Shown here piece after piece: positions 53,632-61,881 of a stretch of DNA of 61,937 bases. The notes under the pieces were generated by a model. That model was not told the DNA's origin, made no database searches, and worked only from the letters and a program-made list of their open reading frames with translations. Every line of letters starts with the position of its first letter. The stretch's first letter is position 1. A program made the position numbers and the translations under genes. The stretch is taken from NCBI RefSeq assembly GCF_000787835.1, contig NZ_BBPP01000002.1, positions 116,908 to 178,844 on the forward strand, written 5' to 3'. This DNA comes from Streptacidiphilus melanogenes. GTDB taxonomy: Bacteria > Actinomycetota > Actinomycetes > Streptomycetales > Streptomycetaceae.

Positions 53632-54704
53632 CAGTTCTCCTGGCCCGACTCCGCCGTGCGGATCGCGTCACGGTAGGCCCGCGCCGCCGCGCGCAGCGCG
53701 GCCTCCGGGTCCACGCCCGCGTCCTGCGCTTCGGCGGCCAGGCGCAGCAGCCGCGCGCCGAAATCCGACTCCTCCGCATCCGGCAGAGCGACGCTCACCC
53801 CGGCCTTGTGCGCCCGGGAGTGGAGCTTGGCGGCCAGGGCCAGCGACGGCTGGCCGAGCGGGACTCCGTCGGTGGCGGACTCACGCTGCTTCTCCGCCGC
53901 CTTCAGCTCCTCCCAGTTGGCCTCGACCTGCTCGGCCGTGTCGGCGTCCCGGTCGCCGAAGACGTGCGGGTGACGGTAGATCAGCTTGTCGACGATGGCC
54001 CCGGCCACGTCGTCGATCGAGAAGGGGTCGGTGGCGTGCTCCTGCGCGATGCGGGAGTGGAAGAAGACCTGGAGCAGCACGTCGCCGAGCTCCTCGCGCA
54101 GCGTCGCCCGATCATCCTCCTCGATCGCCTCGACCAGTTCGAAGGACTCCTCGACCAGGTACTTCACCAGCGACTCGTGGGTCTGCTGGGCGTCCCACGG
54201 ACAACCGCCGGGCGAGCGGAGCCGGTCCATCACCGTGACCAGGTCGAGCAGACGGGCGCCCGGCAGGTCGTAGGAGCCGGGCAGCAGCTCGAGCTCGGGC
54301 ACGACCACGCCCGGGGCCTCCGCGCCCTCGACCGCGAAGCGCGCGAGGGCGTCGGTGAGCCCCGGGTCACCGTCCGGGCCGACCAACCAGACCACGACCG
54401 CGTCCGACGCCGCCTCGGCCAGCGTGCGGGCCCGGGCATAGAAGGGGACGTCCAGCACCTCCGCCGCGATCCCGCTCTGGGCGAGCGGCGCGAGCAGCGG
54501 ATGGGCGGGATCGCCGGCGAGCACCCGGTCGGCCGTGCGCAGCACCTGCCAGGCCGGGCCGGAGAGCAGGCCCGGTGCGACCCGGTGCGTGGTGCTCAGC
54601 AGCACCAGCCGTCCGGAGCCGACGGAAAGGTCGTCGCGCTCCGAACCGGCTTGCTGGGAACCGGACTGCTGGGAATCGGACTGGTGTGAATCGCTTGGGG
54701 ACAC
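53631..54704 (-). CDS. mazG: nucleoside triphosphate pyrophosphohydrolase MazG
   Basis: The 357-residue protein has an N-terminal region resembling the degenerate methylase-like half of YabN-type proteins (LVLLSTTHRVAPGLLSGPAW, VVWLVGPDGDPGL). A MazG domain follows from about residue 170 (RLRSPGGCPWDAQQTHESL, the metal-binding ALREELGDVLLQV glutamates, HPHVFGD). It hydrolyses non-canonical NTPs to NMP and pyrophosphate. The GTG at 54704 is chosen within a poorly marked region. The first 25 residues are Ser/Gln repeats from a tandem DNA repeat. It starts 10 nt after the SurA-like lipoprotein gene. Confidence 0.9.
   Translation of the reverse strand: MSPSDSHQSDSQQSGSQQAGSERDDLSVGSGRLVLLSTTHRVAPGLLSGPAWQVLRTADRVLAGDPAHPLLAPLAQSGIAAEVLDVPFYARARTLAEAASDAVVVWLVGPDGDPGLTDALARFAVEGAEAPGVVVPELELLPGSYDLPGARLLDLVTVMDRLRSPGGCPWDAQQTHESLVKYLVEESFELVEAIEEDDRATLREELGDVLLQVFFHSRIAQEHATDPFSIDDVAGAIVDKLIYRHPHVFGDRDADTAEQVEANWEELKAAEKQRESATDGVPLGQPSLALAAKLHSRAHKAGVSVALPDAEESDFGARLLRLAAEAQDAGVDPEAALRAAARAYRDAIRTAESGQEN
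54636..54695. repeat. four 15-bp degenerate tandem repeats inside mazG
   Basis: Units such as TTGCTGGGAACCGGA and CTGCTGGGAATCGGA repeat four times in frame and encode an SQQSG-like N-terminal tail of MazG. In-frame length variation would be tolerated. Confidence 0.65.
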
Positions 54705-54714
54705 ACAGGGAAAC

Positions 54715-55356
54715 CTACCCCGCGTTGTCCTGCGACACCTGCTTGATCCACGGCTGGGCACTGTTGCCCAGGGTCAGGTTGGTCGTGTCCCAACTGCCGT
54801 AGCGCGGGTTGACGGAGATCCTCAGGTCCGCGGCCACCGGCTGCAGCAGCCCGATCAGCTTGGCGCTGTCCCCGCCGACGCTGCCCATCAGCGCCTTCAC
54901 ACCCGCCTGCCAGCGGAAGTACGGCTCCAGGTCCTCCGGCGGCAGGCCGATCTGGTTGACGAAGTCGGCCGTCAGCTGTGTCTGGCTGCCGGCGCTCTTC
55001 AGTGCCGGCGCCTCCATGCCGGAGACGTCGGTGGCCGAGACGGTCAGGTGCTTCTGGGCCAGCGCCGACTGGACCACCTGCTCCTGGATGAGGAAGCCGA
55101 GCACGTTGGCGGGCATCCCCGCCGAGTCCTGGCCGAACGTCCTGGTGGCACCACTGCCGCTGCCCTGCGCGGGCGCGGCGTCGCGGAAGGAGGTGACCTG
55201 GTCCTCGACGGTGGCGATGCTGATCCGCTGGCCTCCGACGACCGCCGCCGCGCCGGTGTGAACCGTGCCCGCGTTCCCGCTCCCGGAACAGGCGGCGAGC
55301 GCCGGTGCGGCGAGCATGGCGAGCAACGCGAACAGGGCGGTGCGGGTGCGGTTCAC
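54715..55356 (-). CDS. SurA N-terminal-domain lipoprotein
   Basis: The 213-residue protein has a signal peptide with lipobox LAAC (residues 19-22), then a SurA_N-like chaperone region (VVGGQRISIATVEDQVTSF, NVLGFLIQEQVVQSALAQKH) and the C-terminal WDTTNLTLGNSAQPWIKQV. No parvulin isomerase domain is present. It probably assists folding of exported proteins at the membrane surface. The GTG at 55356 has AGGAGG 4 nt upstream. It heads a mazG-nfi operon. Confidence 0.85.
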   Translation of the reverse strand: MNRTRTALFALLAMLAAPALAACSGSGNAGTVHTGAAAVVGGQRISIATVEDQVTSFRDAAPAQGSGSGATRTFGQDSAGMPANVLGFLIQEQVVQSALAQKHLTVSATDVSGMEAPALKSAGSQTQLTADFVNQIGLPPEDLEPYFRWQAGVKALMGSVGGDSAKLIGLLQPVAADLRISVNPRYGSWDTTNLTLGNSAQPWIKQVSQDNAG

Positions 55357-55485
55357 GGGGCCTCCTGCGACTGACGGTCCGTCCGATGCGTCCGATGCGT
55401 GTGCCGCAGATCACGGTGCCATGCGGGCGACGCCCACACCAGAGGGCACGCCAAGAGTGCCGGGCTTGCCCGTCCGACGGCCGGA

Positions 55486-56499
55486 TCAGTGTCGCTGGCG
55501 CTCCCGCGCCTCGTTGGCCGCCGTCATCTCGGCGACGGTGGCCGGATCGGACGCGGTCACGGCAGTTTCGGCCACGGCGGTCCCGGCCACGGCAGTCCCG
55601 GCCACCGCGGCCTCGGGCGCGGCGGCTTCGGCGATCGCTGCGCCTTCGGTGCCGTGCGCGTCCGGCGGGGCGACCTCCCCGAAGCGGGCGAGGGCGAGCG
55701 CTCCGGCCACCGCGATGGCGAAGCCGAGCAGCGCCAGCCAGAGCAGCCCGGGACGGGTGCGGTCCCCGAGCAGGATCACGCCCAGCAGCGCGGGCAGCGC
55801 CGTCTCGCCGAGCACCATCGCAGCCGTCGCGGTCGTCACCTTGCCGCCGCGCACGCCCTCCGTCATGAAGACAAACGCGACCGCGCCCCCGCCGAGCAGC
55901 GCATAGGTGGCCGGGTCCTTCAGCAGCGGCATCAGGTCCATGCCGTGCACGGCCGGCAGCAGGCGGACGGAGAGCCCGACAACACCGAAGCCCAGGCCGC
56001 AGAGCGTCCCCATCACCGCGGCACGGGCGGGTTCCTTCAGCCGCCATGCCACCGCGCCTCCGGCCGCGATCACCACGACGGCGGCCAGCATGATCCAGTG
56101 CAGCGCCGTGCCCGGGTGCTTGTCACCCTCCTTGCCCGCGGTCGCCCCCAGCAGCGCGAGCCCGAGGCAGACGCCGACGACGCCGGCCCACTCGGCCCTC
56201 CCCAACCGCAGCCGCAGGACGGCCGCGCCGAGCACCGCCGTCACCGCGAGCGCACCCGCGAGCGCGGCCTGTACGACGTAGAGCGGCAGCGACCGCAGTG
56301 CGATCAGCTGGGCGACGAATCCCAGCAGGTCCAGCGCCAGCCCGCAGACGAACGGCACGTTCACCATCGCCCGGACCGTCCCGAGCAGGCCGCCGCCCGA
56401 GCCGGCCGGCGAGTGGGCCTGGGCGCCGAGCGCCTGCAGCACCATGGCCGAACCGAAACAGAGCGCGGCCACCAGGGCCATGACGAGTCCGAGGAACAT
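55486..56499 (-). CDS. DMT-like multi-pass membrane protein
   Basis: The 337-residue protein has nine to ten membrane helices in the pattern of drug/metabolite (EamA-like) transporters: LVMALVAALCFGSAMVLQAL, LPLYVVQAALAGALAVTAVL, TAAMVLGETALPALLGVI. The C-terminal 60 residues are cytoplasmic and contain a repeated AVAGT unit from a 15-bp DNA repeat (55558-55617). ATG at 56499 follows TAGGCT (56506-56511) by 6 nt, so it is leaderless. The substrate is unknown. Confidence 0.8.
   Translation of the reverse strand: MFLGLVMALVAALCFGSAMVLQALGAQAHSPAGSGGGLLGTVRAMVNVPFVCGLALDLLGFVAQLIALRSLPLYVVQAALAGALAVTAVLGAAVLRLRLGRAEWAGVVGVCLGLALLGATAGKEGDKHPGTALHWIMLAAVVVIAAGGAVAWRLKEPARAAVMGTLCGLGFGVVGLSVRLLPAVHGMDLMPLLKDPATYALLGGGAVAFVFMTEGVRGGKVTTATAAMVLGETALPALLGVILLGDRTRPGLLWLALLGFAIAVAGALALARFGEVAPPDAHGTEGAAIAEAAAPEAAVAGTAVAGTAVAETAVTASDPATVAEMTAANEARERQRH
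55558..55617. repeat. four 15-bp tandem repeats in the DMT-like gene
   Basis: CACGGCAGTTTCGGC, CACGGCGGTCCCGGC and two more similar units are consecutive and in frame, encoding the AVAGT-type repeats of the cytoplasmic tail. Confidence 0.7.
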
Positions 56500-56672
56500 G
56501 CTTCGAGCCTATCGGTCCCTTTTGCGCGGTGGGGAATGCGCGGTGCGCAGAACGCGGCCGACGCCGGTCGCGGGCCTGGCAGCGGGCGGCAGGCGGCGGC
56601 CCTGTCGGCAGGCGGATCCAGGCGGAGCCCTCCGTGAGCACGGCCAGAGGCCCCGGGGCGTGACGGGCGGGT
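56500..56672. other. 173-bp intergenic region
   Basis: It holds the leaderless promoter of the DMT-like gene at its left end. The remainder, downstream of the kinase stop, is GC-rich and shows no gene and no clear terminator. Confidence 0.4.
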
Positions 56673-58172
56673 TCACAGCCGGGACAGCGTCCCGCGGATC
56701 TCCTCTGTGAACGGGTGTCCCCGGCCGTGCAGCTGCTCGGCCTGCGGCAGCAGGGCGGACAGCGCCTGGCGGGCTCCTGTGCGGTCGCCGAGGGCGAGGC
56801 GCATCTGGGCCTCGCGGCGGCGGATCTCCAGGCTCTGCCGCAGGTTCATGCCGGCGTAGGGGTTCTCCGCGTAGGCGAGGACCGCCTGGTACTCCCCCAG
56901 CGCCGAGGCGTACTCGCCGAGCTGCTCCAGGCACTGCCCGGCCTCGTAGCGGAACTGCAGTGCCTGCGGGTCCGCCGGGCCCGCCTCGCGGATGCGGTCC
57001 TCGGCCAGGCGGCGCAGCTCCGGCAACGCGCGGGCGTACTCGCCGACGCCGAGGAGGGTCTGGGCGTACTGCTTGCGCAGCACCCGCGCGACCGGCGACG
57101 CCTCGCCCTGCTCCGCGGCGACTGCAGGGAGCAGGCCGCCGAGGACGTCGACGGCCTGGGTGGCCTGGCCCGCGTCGAGGAGGCGCTTCACCCGTTCGAC
57201 CTCGTCGGCGAGGTCGAACGCCTGCGGCCGTGCCGTCGCCCGCGGCTGCGGGCTCGTCCCGGTCTCGGGCCAGGGGGAGCAGGGCCGCAGGAAGGGGCGC
57301 GTCGGGTCGAACTGCGGGCTCGGCCGTGCACCCGTCGACGCCGGCGGCAGCAGGGCGAGCAGCTCACGGTGCACCACCGCCGCACTCGCGGGGCGGTCCC
57401 CCTGGTCCTTGGCGAGCAGGCGCAGCACCAGGGACTCCAGCTGCGGCGGAACCTCGGGCCGCAGCGCGCGCAGTGGCTGCGGCGGGTCGTAGACGTGCCG
57501 GTGCAGCACGCCCAGATCGGTGGGCGCGGTGAAGGGGACGTTGCCGCCGATGAGCTCGTGCAGGACGACGCCGAGGGCATAGAGGTCGGTGCGCGGCCCG
57601 ACGACGCCGCCGAGGGCCTGCTCGGGGGCCATGTACGCGGGGCTGCCGATGACGGCCCCGGTGCGGGTCAGCCGTGTGGTGTCGGAGTCGAGCACCGAGG
57701 CGATGCCGAGGTCGAGGACGGTGACGGTGCCGTCGGGGCGGACGACGACGTTGCGCGGCTTCAGGTCACGGTGCACCACCGGAACCGCGTGCACGGCGGC
57801 GAGGATCGCGCAGAGCTGGGCGCCGACGGCGACCGCCCACGTCCACGGGTACAGGTCGTGCTCGGCCAGGTGGTCGGCCAGGTCCGCGCCGTCGAGGTAC
57901 TGCATGACGAGGTAGAGGTCCTCGCCGTCGGCGCCGAGGTCGTGCACGGTCACCAGGCCGGGGTGGTCCACCCGCGCGGTCACCTGTGCCTCGCGCAGGA
58001 AGCGACGGCGGAGTTCCTCCGCGCCGTCGCCGTGCAGCCGGTCGGGGCGCAGCAGCTTGACGGCCACCGGGCGCCCGAGGCGTTCGTCGTAGGCCTTCCA
58101 GACCTGGCCCATGCCGCCCTGACTGATGAGCGACCCGATGGTGTACCGGTCCGCGATGACGCGACCGTTCAA
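56673..58172 (-). CDS. serine/threonine protein kinase with TPR-like C-terminus
   Basis: The 499-residue Hanks-type kinase has the glycine loop ISQGGMGQVWKAYD, lysine VAVKLL (near residue 40), catalytic loop VVHRDLKPRNVVV (near residue 137), DLG in place of DFG, GSPAYMAPEQALGG and a kinase domain ending near residue 275. After a Pro-rich linker come TPR-like helices (YAQTLLGVGEYARALPELRRL, GQCLEQLGEYASALGEYQAV). There is no transmembrane helix. It starts with TTG at 58172, overlapping the stop of the upstream membrane protein (TTGA) with AAGGAG upstream. Translation is coupled, so that protein may be its membrane partner. Confidence 0.9.
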   Translation of the reverse strand: MNGRVIADRYTIGSLISQGGMGQVWKAYDERLGRPVAVKLLRPDRLHGDGAEELRRRFLREAQVTARVDHPGLVTVHDLGADGEDLYLVMQYLDGADLADHLAEHDLYPWTWAVAVGAQLCAILAAVHAVPVVHRDLKPRNVVVRPDGTVTVLDLGIASVLDSDTTRLTRTGAVIGSPAYMAPEQALGGVVGPRTDLYALGVVLHELIGGNVPFTAPTDLGVLHRHVYDPPQPLRALRPEVPPQLESLVLRLLAKDQGDRPASAAVVHRELLALLPPASTGARPSPQFDPTRPFLRPCSPWPETGTSPQPRATARPQAFDLADEVERVKRLLDAGQATQAVDVLGGLLPAVAAEQGEASPVARVLRKQYAQTLLGVGEYARALPELRRLAEDRIREAGPADPQALQFRYEAGQCLEQLGEYASALGEYQAVLAYAENPYAGMNLRQSLEIRRREAQMRLALGDRTGARQALSALLPQAEQLHGRGHPFTEEIRGTLSRL

Positions 58173-58852
58173 CTGCCCTGCTCCTTGCGGAGGTAGTCGC
58201 TCAGCTCGTCCAACTCGGCGCGAACCTGCCCGAGTCGGTCCGGCTGCACCGGCATCGGCGCGGCCGGGAACGCCACCGTCGGCAGCGACGCCTCCACCGG
58301 CCCCGGTGGCACCGCGTCGGCGACGGGCGGCTGCACACCGTACGGCGGCAAGGGCTGGTTCGGCTGACCTGTCCGGTAGGGCTGGTCGGCCTGGTACGGC
58401 CGGCCGCCCCGGTACGAATCGCCGCCCCGGAACGGCTCACCGACCTGGTAGGGCAGGGGTGCGTGGATCGGCCCGGGCCCCGGGAAGGCGGGGGCTTGCG
58501 GGCCGTCCGTCCGCCGCCGCCGGTCGCAGTGGATGTAGTAGACCGTCGTGGCAACGCCCTGGACCAGAAGACCCATGGAGACGGCCGCGGCCAGCGGGCC
58601 GGGATGGTTGGGGTCGCGGGTCTGGGTCGTCACCACACAGGCGAGCACGGCGAAGGCCAGCGTCGCCAGCGCGAGCGCGGCGTCACGGCGGGTCCGGTTG
58701 CGCACGGCGAGCACCGTCAGCGGGACGCAGGCGATCAGCCCGACGCCGCCGATCAGACAGCCCGCCAACAGCACCCATCCGACGACCCGCCACGCCGTCA
58801 CGCGCCGCCCCGGGGGCGGCACATGACCGATAACCGGGGGCGGGCCGTACAT
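58169..58852 (-). CDS. four-TM protein with Gly/Pro-rich tail, kinase partner candidate
   Basis: The 227-residue protein has two to four hydrophobic segments in its first 110 residues (WVLLAGCLIGGVGLIACVPL, LALATLAFAVLACVV) followed by a low-complexity Gly/Pro/Tyr-rich tail (YRGGRPYQADQPYRTG) and a helical end (QVRAELDELSDYLRKEQGS). The N-terminal part resembles CD225/DUF4190-like small membrane proteins. It overlaps the kinase gene by four bases. I infer that it localises or is phosphorylated by that kinase. Confidence 0.7.
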   Translation of the reverse strand: MYGPPPVIGHVPPPGRRVTAWRVVGWVLLAGCLIGGVGLIACVPLTVLAVRNRTRRDAALALATLAFAVLACVVTTQTRDPNHPGPLAAAVSMGLLVQGVATTVYYIHCDRRRRTDGPQAPAFPGPGPIHAPLPYQVGEPFRGGDSYRGGRPYQADQPYRTGQPNQPLPPYGVQPPVADAVPPGPVEASLPTVAFPAAPMPVQPDRLGQVRAELDELSDYLRKEQGS

Positions 58853-58945
58853 GTGTGCTCCTGGTGAAGGACCTGCGTCGACGGTCAGAGCGTATCGACC
58901 CGCAGGGACAGGCGTGTTCGAATCACCCGACCCGCAGCGCGGACC

Positions 58946-61090
58946 TCAGTCGCCGGACGGCGGCGCCGCCAGCGCCCCGTCCGTGAACGCGTCGTGCAGG
59001 CCGCGGACCAGCCGGTCGCCGAGGCGGCCCGCCCGCTGCAGGGCCTCCTCGAAGGCGGCCAGGTCCCGGAAGGACGCGCCGTAGCGACGCTGCTCCGCGA
59101 GCGGAAGCCGTGGCAGCTGGAGCCTGCGCACGTCCAGACGCGCCGCCGTGGAGGCGTAGCTGCTGGCCTGACGGGCGTTGGCGCTGCCGCGCAGGAACCC
59201 GGCAAGGAACCAGGAGTCCAGCACGGCCGCTTCGGGACGCAGCAGCTGCAGGTTCCGGCCGAGGGCCGCGCCCGCGCCCGCGGGGCCGACGACCCGGGCG
59301 ACGCTGCCGCCGCCGAGCACCGGGACCACCACGTCGCCCTCACGCAGCAGGACCGGCTCCTCCTCGGGGTCACCGCTGAGCGAACCGGCGGCGCCGGTCG
59401 GTTCGGAGCCGCCGAGCACGTCCTGGTCGGTGAGGACGCGAACGTCGCCGGCGACCGCGCCGACACCGCCGGAGCGCATCACCAGTGCGCCGGTGCGGGC
59501 GAGTTCGCCGACCGTCGTGGTGGTCCAGCGCGGCGTCGCGGTCCCGGCGGCCGGCTGCGCGGGCGGCGCCGGTGGCGTCAACTCGGCGGTGCGGCGCAGC
59601 GTTTCGGTCAAGGTCTGGTGGATCTCGCCCAGTTCGGCGAGCCCACCGGGCCCTGCCGCGCCGGAGAGGAGGTGCCGGGCGGGCGTCACGTCCACGTCGT
59701 CGTCGAGCAGTTCGAGTACCGGGACGGCACGGGCGACGCTCTCGTGGGCGGGCACGGCCGCCCCGCGCCCGTGGTCGAACTGGTGCCAGGCGTCCAGCAC
59801 CGTGCTCCGCAGCAGCGGCCAGTCGACCCGGTCACCGGAGCCGACGGCGGGGATCGCGGACGCGTCGAGGAGCAGCAGTTCGGGCCCGGCGGGGCCGGAG
59901 GCGTCGGCGCCGGGGCGCCGCAGCACCCAGAGGTGCAGGGGAACGCTCTGCGGCGGCGCCACGCCGGTGGGCAGGGCGACGACCGCCCGCAGCGCGCCGC
60001 GCCGCAGCAGTTCGGCGCGGATCCGGCGGCCGGACCGGCGGGAGGCGACGGCGGGCGGGAGCAGCAGGACGGCGGTGCCGCCGTCCCGCAGCCGGGACAG
60101 CGCGTACTGGACCCAGGCCAGCTCCGACTCGACGCGGGGCGGCAGGCCGTACTCCCAGCGTGCGTCGTAGGAGAGCTCGTCGTATCCCCAGTCCCGCTCG
60201 TTGTAGGGCGGATGGCACAGCACGGCGTCGGCGCGCAGCTCCGGGAATGGGTCGGCGCGCAGCCCGTCCGCCGCGGCGGCGCGCACCTCGGCCTCGGACT
60301 CCAGCGCGAGCCGCAGCGCGGCGAGAGCGACCTGGCCCCGGTCGGCGTCCACGGCGTGGAGCGCGGCGGGTCGCGCCGGCGGCAGGGCGGCGGCCCGGAG
60401 CAGCCCCCCGGTCCCGACGGCAGGGTCGAGGACGGTCGGCGCACCCGTGCGTGGCGAACGCGAGTCGGGGCCGGTGTCCGCGGGTCGCGGGTCGACGCCG
60501 GCCAGGCTCGTCATGAGCTCGGCGAGGGCCTGCGGCGTGAGCGTGAACAGTCGCGGGTTCGCGTCGAGGTAACGGCCGAGCAGGAACTCGTAGGTCTGCC
60601 GTGCGCCCAGCTCGGCCGCCAGCTCGACAACGGCTCGCAGCAGCGGCAGCAGGGGGAGGAGCTCACGGCTGCCGGGCGTGTGAACCGGCCGGTCCTGGCC
60701 GAGGCGGTAGTCCAGGGCGTGATCGAGCAGACCAGGCAGCATCTCGGCGAGCTGGGTGTCCGTCTCGTCGGTCAGTCCCGACCCGAGGTCCGGGTGGTCC
60801 CGGACGAGCAGCAGCACGGAGCCGATCTGGACCAGGGTCGGCACGACCCCCTCGGGCTGCGCGGACACCTGCTGCCACACGCGCTCGCGCAGCGGAAGCT
60901 CGGCGAGTTTGCCCTGGCCGAGCAACCACTGCTCGACATCCGCGAGAGCGAAGGCGGGGCTGGCCTCGGTGCCGCCGACGGGTTTGGGGAAGTCGGCATG
61001 GCGGCGGCGCCAGTTGCTCACGGCGGCGCGTCCGACGCCCGCGAGCCGGGCGATCTCGGCGGCGGTGATCTGGTTCGACTGCTCGGTCAT
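58946..61090 (-). CDS. N6-adenine DNA methylase fused to specificity-like domain, altered motif IV
   Basis: The 714-residue protein has an N-terminal helix-turn-helix (AAEIARLAGVGRAAVSNWRRR). A type I (HsdM-like) methylase core follows, with SAM motif I VLDPAVGTGGLL (about residues 218-229), and the C-terminal third resembles one HsdS recognition half (WTTTTVGELARTG, LREGDVVVPVLGG, LQLPRLPLAEQRRYG). Motif IV, normally (N/D/S)PP(Y/F), reads HPPY with His293. No restriction subunit is nearby, so this is a solitary M-S fusion. It may be catalytically impaired and act as a DNA-binding regulator. ATG at 61090 has a GGGGAG site 6 nt upstream. Confidence 0.85.
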   Translation of the reverse strand: MTEQSNQITAAEIARLAGVGRAAVSNWRRRHADFPKPVGGTEASPAFALADVEQWLLGQGKLAELPLRERVWQQVSAQPEGVVPTLVQIGSVLLLVRDHPDLGSGLTDETDTQLAEMLPGLLDHALDYRLGQDRPVHTPGSRELLPLLPLLRAVVELAAELGARQTYEFLLGRYLDANPRLFTLTPQALAELMTSLAGVDPRPADTGPDSRSPRTGAPTVLDPAVGTGGLLRAAALPPARPAALHAVDADRGQVALAALRLALESEAEVRAAAADGLRADPFPELRADAVLCHPPYNERDWGYDELSYDARWEYGLPPRVESELAWVQYALSRLRDGGTAVLLLPPAVASRRSGRRIRAELLRRGALRAVVALPTGVAPPQSVPLHLWVLRRPGADASGPAGPELLLLDASAIPAVGSGDRVDWPLLRSTVLDAWHQFDHGRGAAVPAHESVARAVPVLELLDDDVDVTPARHLLSGAAGPGGLAELGEIHQTLTETLRRTAELTPPAPPAQPAAGTATPRWTTTTVGELARTGALVMRSGGVGAVAGDVRVLTDQDVLGGSEPTGAAGSLSGDPEEEPVLLREGDVVVPVLGGGSVARVVGPAGAGAALGRNLQLLRPEAAVLDSWFLAGFLRGSANARQASSYASTAARLDVRRLQLPRLPLAEQRRYGASFRDLAAFEEALQRAGRLGDRLVRGLHDAFTDGALAAPPSGD

Positions 61091-61178
61091 CGGTTGCTCC
61101 CCTTCCGGTGCCGACCACCCGAGCGCGCCTGCGGTCGGGCCGTGCACAGGAGCATACCCGCGACGTATGACGTGTCGA

Positions 61179-61191
61179 TTCACAGTGTGAA
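61179..61191. promoter_or_regulatory. 13-bp palindrome between methylase and lipoprotein genes
   Basis: TTCACA-G-TGTGAA is an exact palindrome in an AT-rich divergent promoter region. A further TTCACAG half-site lies at 61224-61230. It is a candidate operator for one or both divergent genes. Confidence 0.5.
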
Positions 61192-61296
61192 CATCGTATT
61201 TTCCGTAGCTTATGTTGACTCGGTTCACAGCAATCTGCTTCTGTGTACTCATCAGCCCGGCACTCGCCGGACGGATCGACTCACAGGGGGTTTGCC

Positions 61297-61881
61297 ATGT
61301 CGCGCACCATCCACCGCTCGCGTCGCACCGCTCTCGCCGTCGCCCTGGGCGCGCTCCTCGTCGCCGGCACCGCGGCGTGCAACCCGACGTCCGGCAGCTC
61401 GGTCACGACCGGCGCCAAGCCCACGACCGCAACCGGCACGAAGGCCGCCTCAAGCGGCCAGAGCTCCTCGAAGGCGGCGAAGGTCGGCGACACCATCGCG
61501 CTCAAGGGAATGGACACCTCGGCGGACGTCACCGTTGTGAAGATCGTGGACAACCCGGCCGGCGCGGACGACTACACCACCCCGGACTCCGGCAAGCGCT
61601 TCTTCGCCGTCCAGTTCCGGATCAAGGACACCGGCAGCAAGGCCTACAGCGACTCCCCGTCCAACGGCGCGAAGCTGGTCGACAGCCAGGGCCAGTCCTA
61701 CGACGCGGACGTCAGCGACACCAAGGCCGGCACGAGCTTCCCGGCCACCGTGAACCTCTCGCCGGGAGCGACGGGCCTGGGGTTCATCACCTTCCAGGTC
61801 CCGAGCAACGCCAAGATCACCCAGATCCAGTTCGGCCTGGACAGCGGCTTCGCCGACCAGACCGGCCAGTGGAACGTGTGA
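61297..61881 (+). CDS. DUF4352 lipoprotein
   Basis: The 194-residue exported protein has a basic signal peptide (HRSRRTALAVALGALLVAG) ending at a lipobox-like TAAC. A Ser/Thr/Lys-rich linker is followed by an Ig-like DUF4352 domain (VGDTIALKGMDTSADVTVVK, FFAVQFRIKDTGSKAYSD, TGLGFITFQVPSNAKITQIQF). This domain is common on actinobacterial surfaces and its role is unknown. ATG at 61297 has AGGGGG 6-7 nt upstream. The gene is divergent from the methylase. Confidence 0.85.
   Translation: MSRTIHRSRRTALAVALGALLVAGTAACNPTSGSSVTTGAKPTTATGTKAASSGQSSSKAAKVGDTIALKGMDTSADVTVVKIVDNPAGADDYTTPDSGKRFFAVQFRIKDTGSKAYSDSPSNGAKLVDSQGQSYDADVSDTKAGTSFPATVNLSPGATGLGFITFQVPSNAKITQIQFGLDSGFADQTGQWNV

Noticed and set aside
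56673-61090. Pgl/BREX-type phage defence locus
   Set aside because: A methylase and a kinase are present, but no PglZ-type phosphatase or large ATPase is encoded, and the kinase and neighbouring mazG/nfi look like ordinary core genes.
58994-61540. Plus-strand frame of about 850 codons across the methylase gene
   Set aside because: It is antisense to the methylase and contains no motif. The true plus-strand gene here begins at 61297 in another frame.
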